A stretch of 64,000 nt of DNA. It comes from QQUJ01 sp050287605. Lineage in GTDB: Bacteria; Pseudomonadota; Gammaproteobacteria; QQUJ01. Each line of letters starts with the position of its first letter. Within the stretch, counting starts at the first letter, position 1. Where the stretch lies: assembly GCA_050287605.1 (NCBI GenBank), contig JBNKCG010000088.1, positions 13,185-77,184 on the forward strand. The letters are read 5' to 3'. Below the pieces are notes generated by a model. It was not told the DNA's origin, searched no databases, and saw only the letters and a program-made list of their open reading frames with translations. This document shows, in pieces, positions 41,582 through 52,999 of this stretch. A program made the position numbers and the translations under genes.

Positions 41582-43411
41582 ATGCGAACCCCCGTTCTCC
41601 CTGCGCTACTGATCTCGCTGCTGCTCCCGTTCGCTGCAGGCAGCGCGCCGGCGGCGCCGGTACACGCCCTGGCCATGCACGGCTCGCCCAAATACGGCCC
41701 TGCTTTCACGCACTTCGACTACGTCAATCCCGTCGCCCCCAAGGGCGGCACAGTGCGTCTCGCCGCCACCGGCAGCTTCGACAGCCTCAACGCCTTCATC
41801 ATCAAAGGCGAGACAGCGGACGGCATTGGCGGCGTCTACGATACGCTGACCGCCGCCTCGGCCGACGAGCCGTTCACCCGCTACGGGCTGCTGGCCGAGT
41901 CCATGGAGTTGGCGCCGGACCGCTCGTGGATCGTTTTCAACCTGCGCAAGGAGCCGCGCTGGCACGACGGCAAACCGGTCACCGCCGACGACGTGGTCTT
42001 CACCTTCGACACCATTCGCCGCGACGGCGCCCCGCAGTTCAAGTTCTACTACGCGGACATCCGCGCCGTGGAGAAACTGGGCACCTACCGGGTGAAGTTC
42101 ACGTTTGCCAACCGCGACAACCGCGAGCTGCCCCTGATCATCGGCGAGCAGGCCATCCTGCCCAAGCACTACTGGCAGGGCCGCGACTTCACCAAAACCA
42201 CCCTGGACCCGCCGCTGGGCAGCGGCCCCTACCGCGTCGCATCGCTGGAAGCGGGGCGCTACATCAGCTACCGGCGCGTCGACGACTATTGGGGCGACAA
42301 GCTGCCGGTCAACGTCGGGCGCAACAACTACGACGAGATCCGTTACGACTACTACCGCGACGCCAGCGTCCAGATCGAGGCCTTCAAGGCGGGCGAGTTC
42401 GACTTCCGCAGCGAAAACTCCTCCAAGCACTGGGCCACCGCCTACGACATCCCTGAGGTGGCCAACGGGCAGATGCTCAAGGAGGAGATCCACCACAACC
42501 GTCCCGAAGGGATGCAGGGCTACGTCTACAACACCCGGCGGGCGCTGTTCCGCGACCCCCGGGTGCGCGAAGCGCTGGCCTACGCCTTCGATTTCGAGCG
42601 CGCCAACAAAACGCTGTTCTACGGGCAGTACAAGCGTACCCGCAGCTATTTCGAAAATTCCGACATGGAGGCCAAGGGGACGCCCAGCGCTGCCGAACTC
42701 AAACTGCTGGAACCGTTCCGCGACCAGCTGCCGCCAAGGCTCTTCACCCAGGAGTACGACCCGCCCCTCACCGACGGCAGCGGACGCATCCGCAGCAACC
42801 TGCGGGTGGCGGTAAAGCTGCTGCAAGAGGCCGGCTGGACGGTCCAGGACGGCAAACTGCGCAACGCCGCCGGCCAGCCCTTCGAATTCGAGGTCATGCT
42901 GGTCAGCCCGCTGTTCGAGCGCATCACCTTGCCTTTCGCCAAGAACCTGGAGCGCCTGGGCATCACCGCCACCGTGCGCACCGTCGATTCCGCCCAGTAC
43001 CTCAAGCGTCTGGAGACCTTCGACTTCGACATTATCGTGTTCCGTTGGGGACAGTCACTCTCGCCCGGCAACGAGCAGAACAACTTCTGGTCCTCCAGGG
43101 CCGCCGATCAGCCGGGCAGCCAGAACTTCGCCGGCATCAAAAACCCGGCGGCGGATGCGCTCATCGGGCTACTCATCAACGCCCCCGACCGCGACAGCCT
43201 GGTGACGCGAGCACGCGCCCTGGACCGGGTGTTGCAATGGGGCTTTTACGTCATCCCCCACTGGTATCTCGACTACGACCGCCTGGTCTACTGGAACAAG
43301 TTCGGACGCCCCGAAGTAACGCCGCTGCAGGGTGCGCAGTTCGACACCTGGTGGGTGGACGCGGTGAAAGAGACCCGCCTCAAGGGCCGCATCAAGTCGG
43401 TACCGCGCTAG
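41582..43411 (+). CDS. yejA: ABC transporter periplasmic binding protein, YejA-like
   Basis: A 609-residue family 5 solute-binding protein with a Sec signal peptide (hydrophobic residues ~5-20, cleavage near GSAPAAP). Features: YGPAFTHFDYVNPVAPKGGT near the mature N-terminus, FNLRKEPRWHDGKPVTADDV, and LDPPLGSGPYRVASLEAGR. Length is close to E. coli YejA (about 604). It delivers peptides (or microcin C-like compounds in E. coli) to YejBEF. First of four genes in an operon. Confidence 0.85.
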   Translation: MRTPVLPALLISLLLPFAAGSAPAAPVHALAMHGSPKYGPAFTHFDYVNPVAPKGGTVRLAATGSFDSLNAFIIKGETADGIGGVYDTLTAASADEPFTRYGLLAESMELAPDRSWIVFNLRKEPRWHDGKPVTADDVVFTFDTIRRDGAPQFKFYYADIRAVEKLGTYRVKFTFANRDNRELPLIIGEQAILPKHYWQGRDFTKTTLDPPLGSGPYRVASLEAGRYISYRRVDDYWGDKLPVNVGRNNYDEIRYDYYRDASVQIEAFKAGEFDFRSENSSKHWATAYDIPEVANGQMLKEEIHHNRPEGMQGYVYNTRRALFRDPRVREALAYAFDFERANKTLFYGQYKRTRSYFENSDMEAKGTPSAAELKLLEPFRDQLPPRLFTQEYDPPLTDGSGRIRSNLRVAVKLLQEAGWTVQDGKLRNAAGQPFEFEVMLVSPLFERITLPFAKNLERLGITATVRTVDSAQYLKRLETFDFDIIVFRWGQSLSPGNEQNNFWSSRAADQPGSQNFAGIKNPAADALIGLLINAPDRDSLVTRARALDRVLQWGFYVIPHWYLDYDRLVYWNKFGRPEVTPLQGAQFDTWWVDAVKETRLKGRIKSVPR

Positions 43412-43438
43412 TGGCCACCTGCTGAGCGATACGCACCC

Positions 43439-44560
43439 GTGCTCGCCTACATTCTGCGCCGTCTGTTGCTGATCATTCCGACGCTGTTCGGAATCATGGT
43501 GCTCAATTTCATCATCGTGCAGGCCGCGCCCGGCGGACCGGTGGAGCAGATCCTGGCCAAGATCCAGGGCGTATCGGTATCGGCCACGGCGCGGGTCAGC
43601 GGTGGGGGTGGCAGCGAGACCGGAGGCGCGGGCGGCTCGCGCAGAGCACCAACCTCCGGCGGCGGCGAATCGAAGAGCAGCTACCGCGGTGCAGAGGGAC
43701 TGGATCCGGAGTTCATCGCCCAGATCGAAAAGCAGTTCGGTTTCGACAAACCGGCGCCCGAGCGCTTCTGGCTGATGATGAAGCGCTATCTGCAGTTCGA
43801 TTTCGGTACCAGCTTCTTCCGCGACCGCCCGGTGCTCGACTTGGTGCTGGACAAGATGCCAGTCTCCATCTCTCTTGGACTGTGGACCACACTCCTGGTC
43901 TACCTCATCTCCATCCCGCTGGGCATCAACAAGGCGGTGCGTAACGGCACGCGTTTCGACGCCGCCACCAGCATGGTGGTGGTGGTAGGCAACGCCGTCC
44001 CCGGCTTCCTGTTCGCCATCCTGCTCATCGTGCTGTTCGCCGGCGGGCACTACCTGGATTGGTTTCCGCTGCGCGGCTTGACCTCCGAGGATTGGGACAC
44101 GCTGGGTTGGCCGCAGCGCATCGTGGACTACTTCTGGCACATCGCGCTGCCCATCCTATCCCTGGTGATCGGCGGTTTCGCCGGACTCACCATGCTCACC
44201 AAAAACTCGTTTCTGGAAGAGATCAACAAGCAGTACGTATTGACCGCGCGCGCCAAGGGGCTGACCGAGCACCGCGTGCTCTACGGCCACGTATTCCGCA
44301 ACGCCATGCTCATCGTCATCGCCGGCTTCCCCAGCGCCTTCATCGGCATCCTGTTCACCGGCGCGCTGCTCACCGAGATCATCTTCTCGCTCGACGGGTT
44401 GGGACTGCTGGGTTTCGAGGCCACCATCAATCGTGACTACCCGGTGATGTTCGGCACGCTCTACGTTTTCACGCTGCTGGGGCTACTGCTCAACCTGATC
44501 GGCGACATGATGTACGTGGTGGTGGACCCACGCATCGATTTCGAAAGCCGGGAAGTATAG
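43439..44560 (+). CDS. yejB: ABC transporter permease YejB
   Basis: A 373-residue permease starting at GTG. First helix LLLIIPTLFGIMVLNFIIVQ, then a periplasmic Gly/Ser-rich segment (residues ~50-85) which the family also has, and about five further helices. The ATPase-contact loop reads ARAKGLTEHRVLYGHVFRNA. It is followed by a ~110-base gap of repeat-like DNA before yejE. Confidence 0.87.
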   Translation: MLAYILRRLLLIIPTLFGIMVLNFIIVQAAPGGPVEQILAKIQGVSVSATARVSGGGGSETGGAGGSRRAPTSGGGESKSSYRGAEGLDPEFIAQIEKQFGFDKPAPERFWLMMKRYLQFDFGTSFFRDRPVLDLVLDKMPVSISLGLWTTLLVYLISIPLGINKAVRNGTRFDAATSMVVVVGNAVPGFLFAILLIVLFAGGHYLDWFPLRGLTSEDWDTLGWPQRIVDYFWHIALPILSLVIGGFAGLTMLTKNSFLEEINKQYVLTARAKGLTEHRVLYGHVFRNAMLIVIAGFPSAFIGILFTGALLTEIIFSLDGLGLLGFEATINRDYPVMFGTLYVFTLLGLLLNLIGDMMYVVVDPRIDFESREV

Positions 44561-44580
44561 ACGCATGTTTGTCGAACCGG

Positions 44581-44671
44581 TTTCGCGCAACAACGCCAAA
44601 CGCGCCAAGAATACCCACTCCATTCGGGCTTCTGAATCGAGGTGTCTTCGCGCGAGGCAGGAAACTCAAGC
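44581..44671. repeat. degenerate TCGCGCAA repeat before yejE
   Basis: It starts TTTCGCGCAACAACGCCAAA, similar to the elements at 34432 and 45706. It ends GCGAGGCAGGAAACTCAAGC directly before the yejE start, so the yejE ribosome-binding site appears to belong to the repeat. Non-coding. Confidence 0.5.
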
Positions 44672-45697
44672 ATGCAGCTGAGCCCTCTCAATCAACGCCG
44701 CCTGCAGAGCTTTCGCGCCAACCGCCGCGGCTGGTGGTCTTTGTGGCTCTTTCTGACAATATTCTTTCTGTCGTTGTTCGCCAACTTCATCGCCAATGAC
44801 AAACCGATTCTGGTCTACTACGACGGCGAATACTACACGCCCATCTTCAAGAGCTACCCGGAGACCACCTTCGGCGGTTTTCTGCAGACCGAGGCCGAGT
44901 ACAAAGATCCCGAAGTACGCGCCATGATCAACGCTCAGGGGTGGATCGTCTGGCCCCTGATTCCGTTCAGCTACGACAGCATCAACTTCTCGCTCACGGT
45001 ACCCGCTCCCGCCCCGCCCTCCGCTATCAACTGGTTGGGTACCGACGATCAGGGCCGCGACGTGGTGGCGCGCCTGATCTACGGCTTTCGCATCTCGGTG
45101 CTGTTCGGCCTGACGCTGACCCTGTTCAGCTCCATCGTCGGCGTCGCCGCCGGCGCCGTACAGGGCTATTTCGGCGGCTGGACCGATCTCATCTTCCAGC
45201 GCTTCATCGAGATCTGGTCGGGTATGCCACAGCTCTTTCTGCTGATCATCCTGGCCAGCATCGTACAGCCCAATTTCTGGTGGTTGCTGGGGTTGCTGCT
45301 GCTCTTTTCCTGGATGTCGCTGGTGGGCGTGGTGCGCGCCGAGTTCCTGCGCGCGCGCAACTTCGACTACGTCAAAGCGGCGCGTGCACTGGGGGTACGT
45401 AACAGCGTCATCATGTTCCGCCACATCCTGCCCAACGCGATGGTGGCCACGCTCACGTTTCTGCCCTTCATCATGAGCGGCTCCATCACGGCGCTCACCT
45501 CGCTCGATTTTCTCGGCTTCGGGCTGCCGCCGGGCTCACCGTCGCTGGGCGAACTGTTGAATCAGGGCAAGAACAACCTGCAGGCGCCGTGGCTGGGATT
45601 AACTGCGTTCTTCGTCCTCGCGGTGATGCTGAGCCTGCTGATCTTCATCGGCGAAGCGGTGCGCGACGCCTTCGATCCCCGGAAGACGAGGTTGTAA
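44672..45697 (+). CDS. yejE: ABC transporter permease YejE
   Basis: A 341-residue permease, the same length as E. coli YejE. N-terminal cytoplasmic SPLNQRRLQSFRANRRGWWS, first helix, a long periplasmic loop (FGGFLQTEAEYKDPEVRAMI), then five helices. The EAA loop is ARALGVRNSVIMFRHILPNA. I start at ATG 44672, not an upstream TTG, on length and GAGG spacing. The C-terminus EAVRDAFDPRKTRL is typical of DppC-type permeases. Confidence 0.87.
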   Translation: MQLSPLNQRRLQSFRANRRGWWSLWLFLTIFFLSLFANFIANDKPILVYYDGEYYTPIFKSYPETTFGGFLQTEAEYKDPEVRAMINAQGWIVWPLIPFSYDSINFSLTVPAPAPPSAINWLGTDDQGRDVVARLIYGFRISVLFGLTLTLFSSIVGVAAGAVQGYFGGWTDLIFQRFIEIWSGMPQLFLLIILASIVQPNFWWLLGLLLLFSWMSLVGVVRAEFLRARNFDYVKAARALGVRNSVIMFRHILPNAMVATLTFLPFIMSGSITALTSLDFLGFGLPPGSPSLGELLNQGKNNLQAPWLGLTAFFVLAVMLSLLIFIGEAVRDAFDPRKTRL

Positions 45698-45705
45698 AAG
45701 TATGG

Positions 45706-45789
45706 TCTCGCGCAAAAACACAAAGCCACCCAGTTCGCGAAGAATCCAATCGTGTCATTTCGCAGTTCATGGCGCGAGGCAACGACTCA
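45706..45789. repeat. degenerate TCGCGCAA repeat before yejF
   Basis: It starts TCTCGCGCAAAAACACAAAG and ends GCGCGAGGCAACGACTCA directly before the yejF ATG, mirroring the unit before yejE (same start word, same GCGAGGCA end). Non-coding. Confidence 0.5.
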
Positions 45790-47415
<1,626 letters not shown>

Positions 47416-47595
47416 TCCCGAGCCGCATGCCTCCCTCCTCAATTCCCATGTAATTTACTCTTAAAAATGTCATCGTTGGCGGTGCTACACTACGGCGCCA
47501 TAAGTGTCTAATAACCGAGTTTCCCGGTCTCCCATACGGTTCCGCGCGGAGCGTGCCGGCCGAACGGAGCCCTACGTTGTCGGGGGAAGTGCGCG

Positions 47596-50223
47596 ATGGA
47601 TCAGAGGCTGGGCGACCCAGTCGATACGATTGCTGTCGCCGGTGGTCGGCAGATCGACGATCAGCAGCTTGAGCTGTTGGCCGCGACCATCCACGAAATC
47701 AACCGGATCCAGGCGGTCCCGCAGATATTGCAGCGCCTGGTGGAGTTGGCCCTGCAGCTCACCGACGCTACCTGCGGTACCGCCGGTATCCGCGTCGACG
47801 AGCGCCTGGAATACAAACACTACCTGTCACACGGGGAATGGCGCCCGGTCGATTACCGTTTTGGCGTGGGCGAGGGGGTGCCCGGTGAAGTGCTGCGCAC
47901 CCGCCAGCCCTACCTCTGTAACGACGCCGAGAACGATCCCCACGTCGTCCAGGCGATCCGCATCGAACTGGGATTTTACAACCTGATCAACTGCCCCATC
48001 CCGGCACCCGACGGCGACCTGCTGGGGAGTTTTGAGATTCACAACACCCGCGATCAGCGCCCGTTCGACGACCATGACCGGTCGATTCTGCAAACCCTCG
48101 CCGCCGCCGCCTCCATGGCGCTGCAGAACGCCTACAGCATCGAAAACACGGTGCGCACCCAACACGCACTTTCGGACAGCGAGGAGCGCTATCGAGCGCT
48201 GCTCGAGGGCGCCAGCGACGCCATCCTGGTGGCGGACGCACGTTCCGGCATACTGCTCGAAGCCAACCACAAAGCGACGCAACTGACCGGGCGTGCTCGC
48301 GACGAATTGATCGGTCAGCCGCAGACCGTGCTCCATCCCCCGGAAATGGCCGATCGCTATCGCACCATGTTCGCAGCCCACGTCGAAACCGGACACTCGG
48401 TTACCGACGAGGCGCTGGTGGTGCACGCGGATGGTTCCCATATCCCCGTCGAGATCAGCGCAACCGTCATCGAGTTGGATGGCCAAATGCTCATTCAGGG
48501 CATTTTTCGCGACCTCACCGAGCGCATGGCCACGCAAGAAAAAATGCGCCAGTACGCCAAGATATTTGAGGCCACCTCCGAAGGCGTCGTAATTACCGAC
48601 GCCAACAACACCATTCTTGACGTCAATCCGGCGTTTTGTCAGGTCACCGGCTATCGCCGCGACGAAGTGATCGGCAAAAACCCGCGGTTGCTGCAGTCCG
48701 GTCGCCATGACCCGTCGTTCTATCTCACCCTTTGGGAGTCCATCAAAGCCACCGGACGCTGGCGCGGCGAAATCTGGAACCGCCGCAAAAACGGCGAGAT
48801 CTACCCGGAGTGGCTGAACATCAACCGCGTCACCGACGACAAAGGCGAGATCGTCAATTTCGTCGCGGTGTTCACCGACATCTCGACGATCAAAGAGTCC
48901 CAGGAGCGCCTGCAGCATCTCGCTCACCACGACCCGCTCACCGATCTACCCAACAAGCTGTTGTTCACCGCGCGTCTGGCCCATTCGCTGCACCGCGGGC
49001 ATCGCGACCGCTCCAAGGTGGCGGTACTGTTTCTCGATCTGGATCGGTTCAAAAACGTCAACGACACTCTCGGCCACCCGGTAGGCGACCAGCTGCTGCG
49101 CAAGGTCGCCCAACGTCTGGTGAGCTGCGTGCGCGAAGACGACACCGTCGCGCGGCTGGGAGGCGACGAATTCACCGTCATCCTGGAGAACGTGAAGGAT
49201 ACGCGCGACATCGTGCCCGTCGCCCAAAAGATATTGCAGACGCTCAAGGGGGCGTTCCAGTTCGACGACCAGGAGCTGTTCGTCACCGCCAGCATCGGGA
49301 TCAGCGTCTATCCCGAGGACGGCGCCGACAGCGCCACCCTGTTGAAAAACGCCGATTCCGCCATGTACCGCGCCAAGGACCAGGGACGCAACAACTACCA
49401 GTTCTACACCAAGGAACTCACCACCGAGGCCATCGAACGCCTGGCGCTGGAGACCAGCCTGCGCCGCGCCCTGGAGCGCGAGGAGTTCGAACTCTTCTAC
49501 CAGCCGCAGTACGACCTGCGCAGCGGACGTTTGATCGGTGCCGAGGCGCTGGTACGCTGGCGCCACCCCGAACTGGGCCTGATCAGTCCGGTGCGCTTCA
49601 TCCCCCTTGCCGAAGAGATCGGACTGATCGAGCCGCTGGGGCGGTGGATACTCGACACCGCCTGCGCCCAGGCCAAATCGTGGGAGAGCGCCGTGTACCC
49701 CCCGATCTCCATCGCGGTCAATCTCTCCGCCACGCAGGTGGTACGCGGCAGCGTCGTCCAGTCCGTGCGCGAATCGCTGCGTGCCGCGCAGCTGCCCGGC
49801 AACCGGCTGGAGCTGGAGCTCACCGAAAGCGTGTTCATGGATCAGTCCGCGCAGGTCGTCCACACCTTGCAGGCGCTGAAAGAGCTCGGTGTCTCCCTGG
49901 CCATCGACGACTTTGGCACCGGTTATTCGTCGCTGGGATACCTCAAGCATCTGCCCATCGACAAACTCAAGATCGATCAATCGTTCGTGCGCGACATACC
50001 GGGCGACGACAACGACGCCGCCATCGCACGCGCCATTGTCGCCCTGGGACGCAGCATGCAGATGGAAGTGATCGCCGAAGGGGTGGAGAACGCCGATCAG
50101 GAGGTATTCCTGCACCAACAGGATTGCGACGCCATCCAGGGCTTTCGCTACGGCCGCCCGGTGCCAGCGGACGAGTTCGAACGTTTTCTGCGCCCTCCCG
50201 CCGTCTGGATTACCGGCGACTGA
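47596..50223 (+). CDS. GAF-PAS-PAS-GGDEF-EAL cyclic di-GMP enzyme
   Basis: An 875-residue cytosolic sensor enzyme with no membrane segment. GAF-like domain at ~25-190 (LELLAATIHEINRIQAVPQ; FGVGEGVPGEVL), PAS at ~195-310 and ~320-435 (VTGYRRDEVIGKNPRLLQSG). The GGDEF domain at ~445-600 has an intact GGDEF near residue 523. The EAL domain at ~620-865 has intact EAL near 650 plus IDDFGTGYSSLGYL. It could both make and degrade c-di-GMP, switched by ligands of GAF/PAS. Single-gene unit. Confidence 0.92.
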   Translation: MDQRLGDPVDTIAVAGGRQIDDQQLELLAATIHEINRIQAVPQILQRLVELALQLTDATCGTAGIRVDERLEYKHYLSHGEWRPVDYRFGVGEGVPGEVLRTRQPYLCNDAENDPHVVQAIRIELGFYNLINCPIPAPDGDLLGSFEIHNTRDQRPFDDHDRSILQTLAAAASMALQNAYSIENTVRTQHALSDSEERYRALLEGASDAILVADARSGILLEANHKATQLTGRARDELIGQPQTVLHPPEMADRYRTMFAAHVETGHSVTDEALVVHADGSHIPVEISATVIELDGQMLIQGIFRDLTERMATQEKMRQYAKIFEATSEGVVITDANNTILDVNPAFCQVTGYRRDEVIGKNPRLLQSGRHDPSFYLTLWESIKATGRWRGEIWNRRKNGEIYPEWLNINRVTDDKGEIVNFVAVFTDISTIKESQERLQHLAHHDPLTDLPNKLLFTARLAHSLHRGHRDRSKVAVLFLDLDRFKNVNDTLGHPVGDQLLRKVAQRLVSCVREDDTVARLGGDEFTVILENVKDTRDIVPVAQKILQTLKGAFQFDDQELFVTASIGISVYPEDGADSATLLKNADSAMYRAKDQGRNNYQFYTKELTTEAIERLALETSLRRALEREEFELFYQPQYDLRSGRLIGAEALVRWRHPELGLISPVRFIPLAEEIGLIEPLGRWILDTACAQAKSWESAVYPPISIAVNLSATQVVRGSVVQSVRESLRAAQLPGNRLELELTESVFMDQSAQVVHTLQALKELGVSLAIDDFGTGYSSLGYLKHLPIDKLKIDQSFVRDIPGDDNDAAIARAIVALGRSMQMEVIAEGVENADQEVFLHQQDCDAIQGFRYGRPVPADEFERFLRPPAVWITGD

Positions 50224-50332
50224 TCCACCTCGCACCGGTCTGACCCGTAACCGCGCTCCGCCGCAGATCCGTTGGCGTGCGCCCCGAGACTGCGCTACGC
50301 TGCCACCATCCGACCTCGGGAGGAGTCCCACC

Positions 50333-50527
50333 ATGCGCAGCGCAGGACTCGCTGTGACCTTGGTTGCACTGGTGATGACGGGATGCTCAGGCGAAGACGA
50401 CCACACCCGCCAAGACCCCACGCGCAACGCACAGACTCAGGCCATCGAAAAAGCGCGCAGCGCCGAAGAGCAGATACGCCAGGCATTCGAGCGCCGCGAC
50501 CAGGAGATGGACCGCCAATCACACTAA
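50333..50527 (+). CDS. small lipoprotein
   Basis: A 64-residue precursor with signal peptide and lipobox VMTGC (Cys18), leaving a ~47-residue hydrophilic mature part that is probably one helix (QAIEKARSAEEQIRQAFERR). GGGAGGAG precedes ATG. Its 3' end overlaps the stop of the opposing fusion gene by nine bases. Function unknown. No homology recognised. Confidence 0.6.
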   Translation: MRSAGLAVTLVALVMTGCSGEDDHTRQDPTRNAQTQAIEKARSAEEQIRQAFERRDQEMDRQSH

Positions 50528-52849
50528 ACCCGGAACCCTCTCCGCACCGCCCAGGTCGCCCGTGCGCTGCATCTGTCCCTCCTCCAGCTCGCGCAGGTAG
50601 TCGATCAACGCCGCGTGTGTGTCATCGATGTCCTCGTTGAGAATGCCGTGGCGCTGCGAACGCACCTTGTGCAGCTGCTTGTGCGCCGAGCCCAGCTTCT
50701 TCATCAGGATCTCGGCACTCTTGGGATCGACCACCTTGTCGGCATCCCCCTGCATCACCAGTACCGGACAAGCCACCTCGCTCAGGCGTTTTTCCGCCAC
50801 GTCCACCAACAGGCGCAGCTCGTAGAGTCCGCGCACCGGTATGTTGCGATAGTTGATGTGCGGATGCTCCGATTCGTTGGGCCGAAAGGGAATGATGCCT
50901 TCGAACGACGGCAGCCAACTCGCCAGCCGGTTCGCACCATGCAGTAGCGGTACGAAGATCAGGTTGCGGTTGCGAAAGCGCATGGGAACCGAGACGGCGC
51001 AAACGCCCGCCAGTTGCGGCGGCCGCTCCGCTGCCAGCAGCAATGCCAGCAAGCCGCCCGTAGAGAAGCCCACCACCACCACCCTATCCACCAGCGGCGC
51101 CAGAATCGCGTAACCGCGCCGCGCCGACGCCAGCCACTCCTCCCAGCTTCGATCACGCAGGTCCCAAGGAGAGGTGCCGTGCCCGCGCAGGCGGATGCCG
51201 AGCACCGGGTAGCCCAGTGCTTCCAATTTGGCGCCGAATTCGGCCAACTCCGCCGGCGAGGCCAAAAAACCGTGGATCAGCAGTACACCCACCGGGCGCG
51301 GCTGCGCCGGTTGCAGCAGATAGGGTGCACCACTCTCGGTGGCGGTCTCCTGCAGGTTGATACTCGCGTAACGCGGCTTGCGGTAATGGGCGTAATCCCA
51401 CTTGAACGCGACGCGTTCGTCGTCGAAACGCAGCGCGGCCAGACCCCGCGCATCCAACCGCCCGGCCGATCGCTCGGCACTGTCCAGCGCCTTGGCCACC
51501 GCCGTGATCGGCTCCACCTCGTTGGCATAGACCGCGATGGGGTTTTCCAGGCGAATGCTATGAAACTCGTGATCCTCGCAGAGCTTGGGAAGAAAGCGGT
51601 AGCCGGCAGCGTCACTCGTCACCAGCTCGGCCTGCGTCGCCACGGCGACAAACTGCGCCAGACCTTTGCAATCGTCGTCCAGCACGCCGCGATAACCGTC
51701 GGGATTGCGCAGACTGCGGTGCAGGAACACCGTCGGCTGCTGCTGCAGCTCTTTGACCGCCAGGTAGATCACCTTGGCGAAGCGCTCGCGCGGGCATTGG
51801 GTTTCGCCGCGGCGAACCATGCGCACGATGTAGCTCGCCGCGAGATGGCTCAAATTGACGGTCACCCCCGAATACATGCGGTGCATATAGAGGTTGCGCA
51901 CCCGCAACGATTTGTTGCGCAACCAGCGCGCCGCGGCCCGATCGGCCCAGTTCCCGCCGGTGCGCGACAGCGCGAGCAGCTGGTCGGTGTACTCCACGTT
52001 GCGGGTGAAGTGGCGGAACAGCTGCAGTTCCCAGTGGTGCCAGAACGCCGCGGGATCCACCGGCGCGCCGAGCCGGATATCCATGTCGGTATCGCGCAGC
52101 AGAATATTGCCTTCGATCAGCAACTCCTCGGTGAGGCGCCGATTCAGTCCCCGCGACAGCAGCTCCACGCCGCTGTGCAGCAGATTCCCGCCGATACGAA
52201 TAGGGTAGAACGTGATGTTGGCGGGCACGATCAGCGATGGTTTGCGCGCCGCATCCAGCAGATCGCTCTCGCGCTCCAACCCGAGGTGCGTCATCCAGCG
52301 CTCGATGCGTGCCTCGTCGCGCTGTTCAAACGCATTGCGCAGGACATATTTGATGGCATCCAGCGTCAACCCGAGCAGCGCCGCCCCGGTGTGGTGCTTG
52401 CGCCGTTCGTGGGCGGTGGGCGAATAGATGCTGTAGCGGCCCTTCTTGTCCAGCACGCGGCGGTCTTTCACCATCCCCCCCTCGGGGAAGACGATCACCT
52501 TGCGCCCACGCAGCACCTCCTCGGCCAGCCAGGGCAACAAACGCGGATGATCGTTGGGGATCGCGCCCAAACTGAGCAGGAAACTGGAAAATGTGTCGCC
52601 CTCTTTGAAGAACTCGCTGGCGGCGATGGAACGGCAGTAGGCGCCCGTTTCCTGGTAGATCAGATACTGCGGTATGAAGGTTTCAAATCGGGCGAAATGA
52701 TTGAAGAGAAAGATCTGGCCGTTGGCAATCTGCCCTTCGCTGTGATGCAGCTTGATGTTGACCTTGAGCAGCTTCTTGAGGGTGGTGAACGCCCGCACCG
52801 ACCACTCGTAAGTGGAGGGACTGATTTCGGGTTCTGACCATGAATCCAT
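50519..52849 (-). CDS. acyltransferase (PlsC-like) fused to alpha/beta hydrolase
   Basis: A 776-residue two-enzyme protein. The N-terminal ~370 residues resemble glycerolipid acyltransferases: catalytic HX4E in NHFARFE (near residue 50) and the phosphate-binding FPEGG (near 120). Residues ~520-765 are an alpha/beta hydrolase of the lipase/S33 type: oxyanion motif LLIHGFLASPAE, nucleophile elbow GFSTGG, acid in MQGDADKVVDP, His in SQRHGIL. Between them is a ~140-residue helical linker. No signal peptide or clear membrane helix. A lipid-remodelling role is likely, removing and re-adding acyl chains (inference). Confidence 0.8.
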   Translation of the reverse strand: MDSWSEPEISPSTYEWSVRAFTTLKKLLKVNIKLHHSEGQIANGQIFLFNHFARFETFIPQYLIYQETGAYCRSIAASEFFKEGDTFSSFLLSLGAIPNDHPRLLPWLAEEVLRGRKVIVFPEGGMVKDRRVLDKKGRYSIYSPTAHERRKHHTGAALLGLTLDAIKYVLRNAFEQRDEARIERWMTHLGLERESDLLDAARKPSLIVPANITFYPIRIGGNLLHSGVELLSRGLNRRLTEELLIEGNILLRDTDMDIRLGAPVDPAAFWHHWELQLFRHFTRNVEYTDQLLALSRTGGNWADRAAARWLRNKSLRVRNLYMHRMYSGVTVNLSHLAASYIVRMVRRGETQCPRERFAKVIYLAVKELQQQPTVFLHRSLRNPDGYRGVLDDDCKGLAQFVAVATQAELVTSDAAGYRFLPKLCEDHEFHSIRLENPIAVYANEVEPITAVAKALDSAERSAGRLDARGLAALRFDDERVAFKWDYAHYRKPRYASINLQETATESGAPYLLQPAQPRPVGVLLIHGFLASPAELAEFGAKLEALGYPVLGIRLRGHGTSPWDLRDRSWEEWLASARRGYAILAPLVDRVVVVGFSTGGLLALLLAAERPPQLAGVCAVSVPMRFRNRNLIFVPLLHGANRLASWLPSFEGIIPFRPNESEHPHINYRNIPVRGLYELRLLVDVAEKRLSEVACPVLVMQGDADKVVDPKSAEILMKKLGSAHKQLHKVRSQRHGILNEDIDDTHAALIDYLRELEEGQMQRTGDLGGAERVPGLV

Positions 52850-52999
52850 CGTTCGGCGGTTTGTGATGGCGATGCTGTTTTACCGATCGGTACCCGAATA
52901 GAGTAGCCCCTTCGACCGCTGGACGCCTAATGCCGCGGTCGCAATTTGGGAAAACGCGCGACTGGCGCCATACTAGAACCGACTAGCGGGCACCACACG

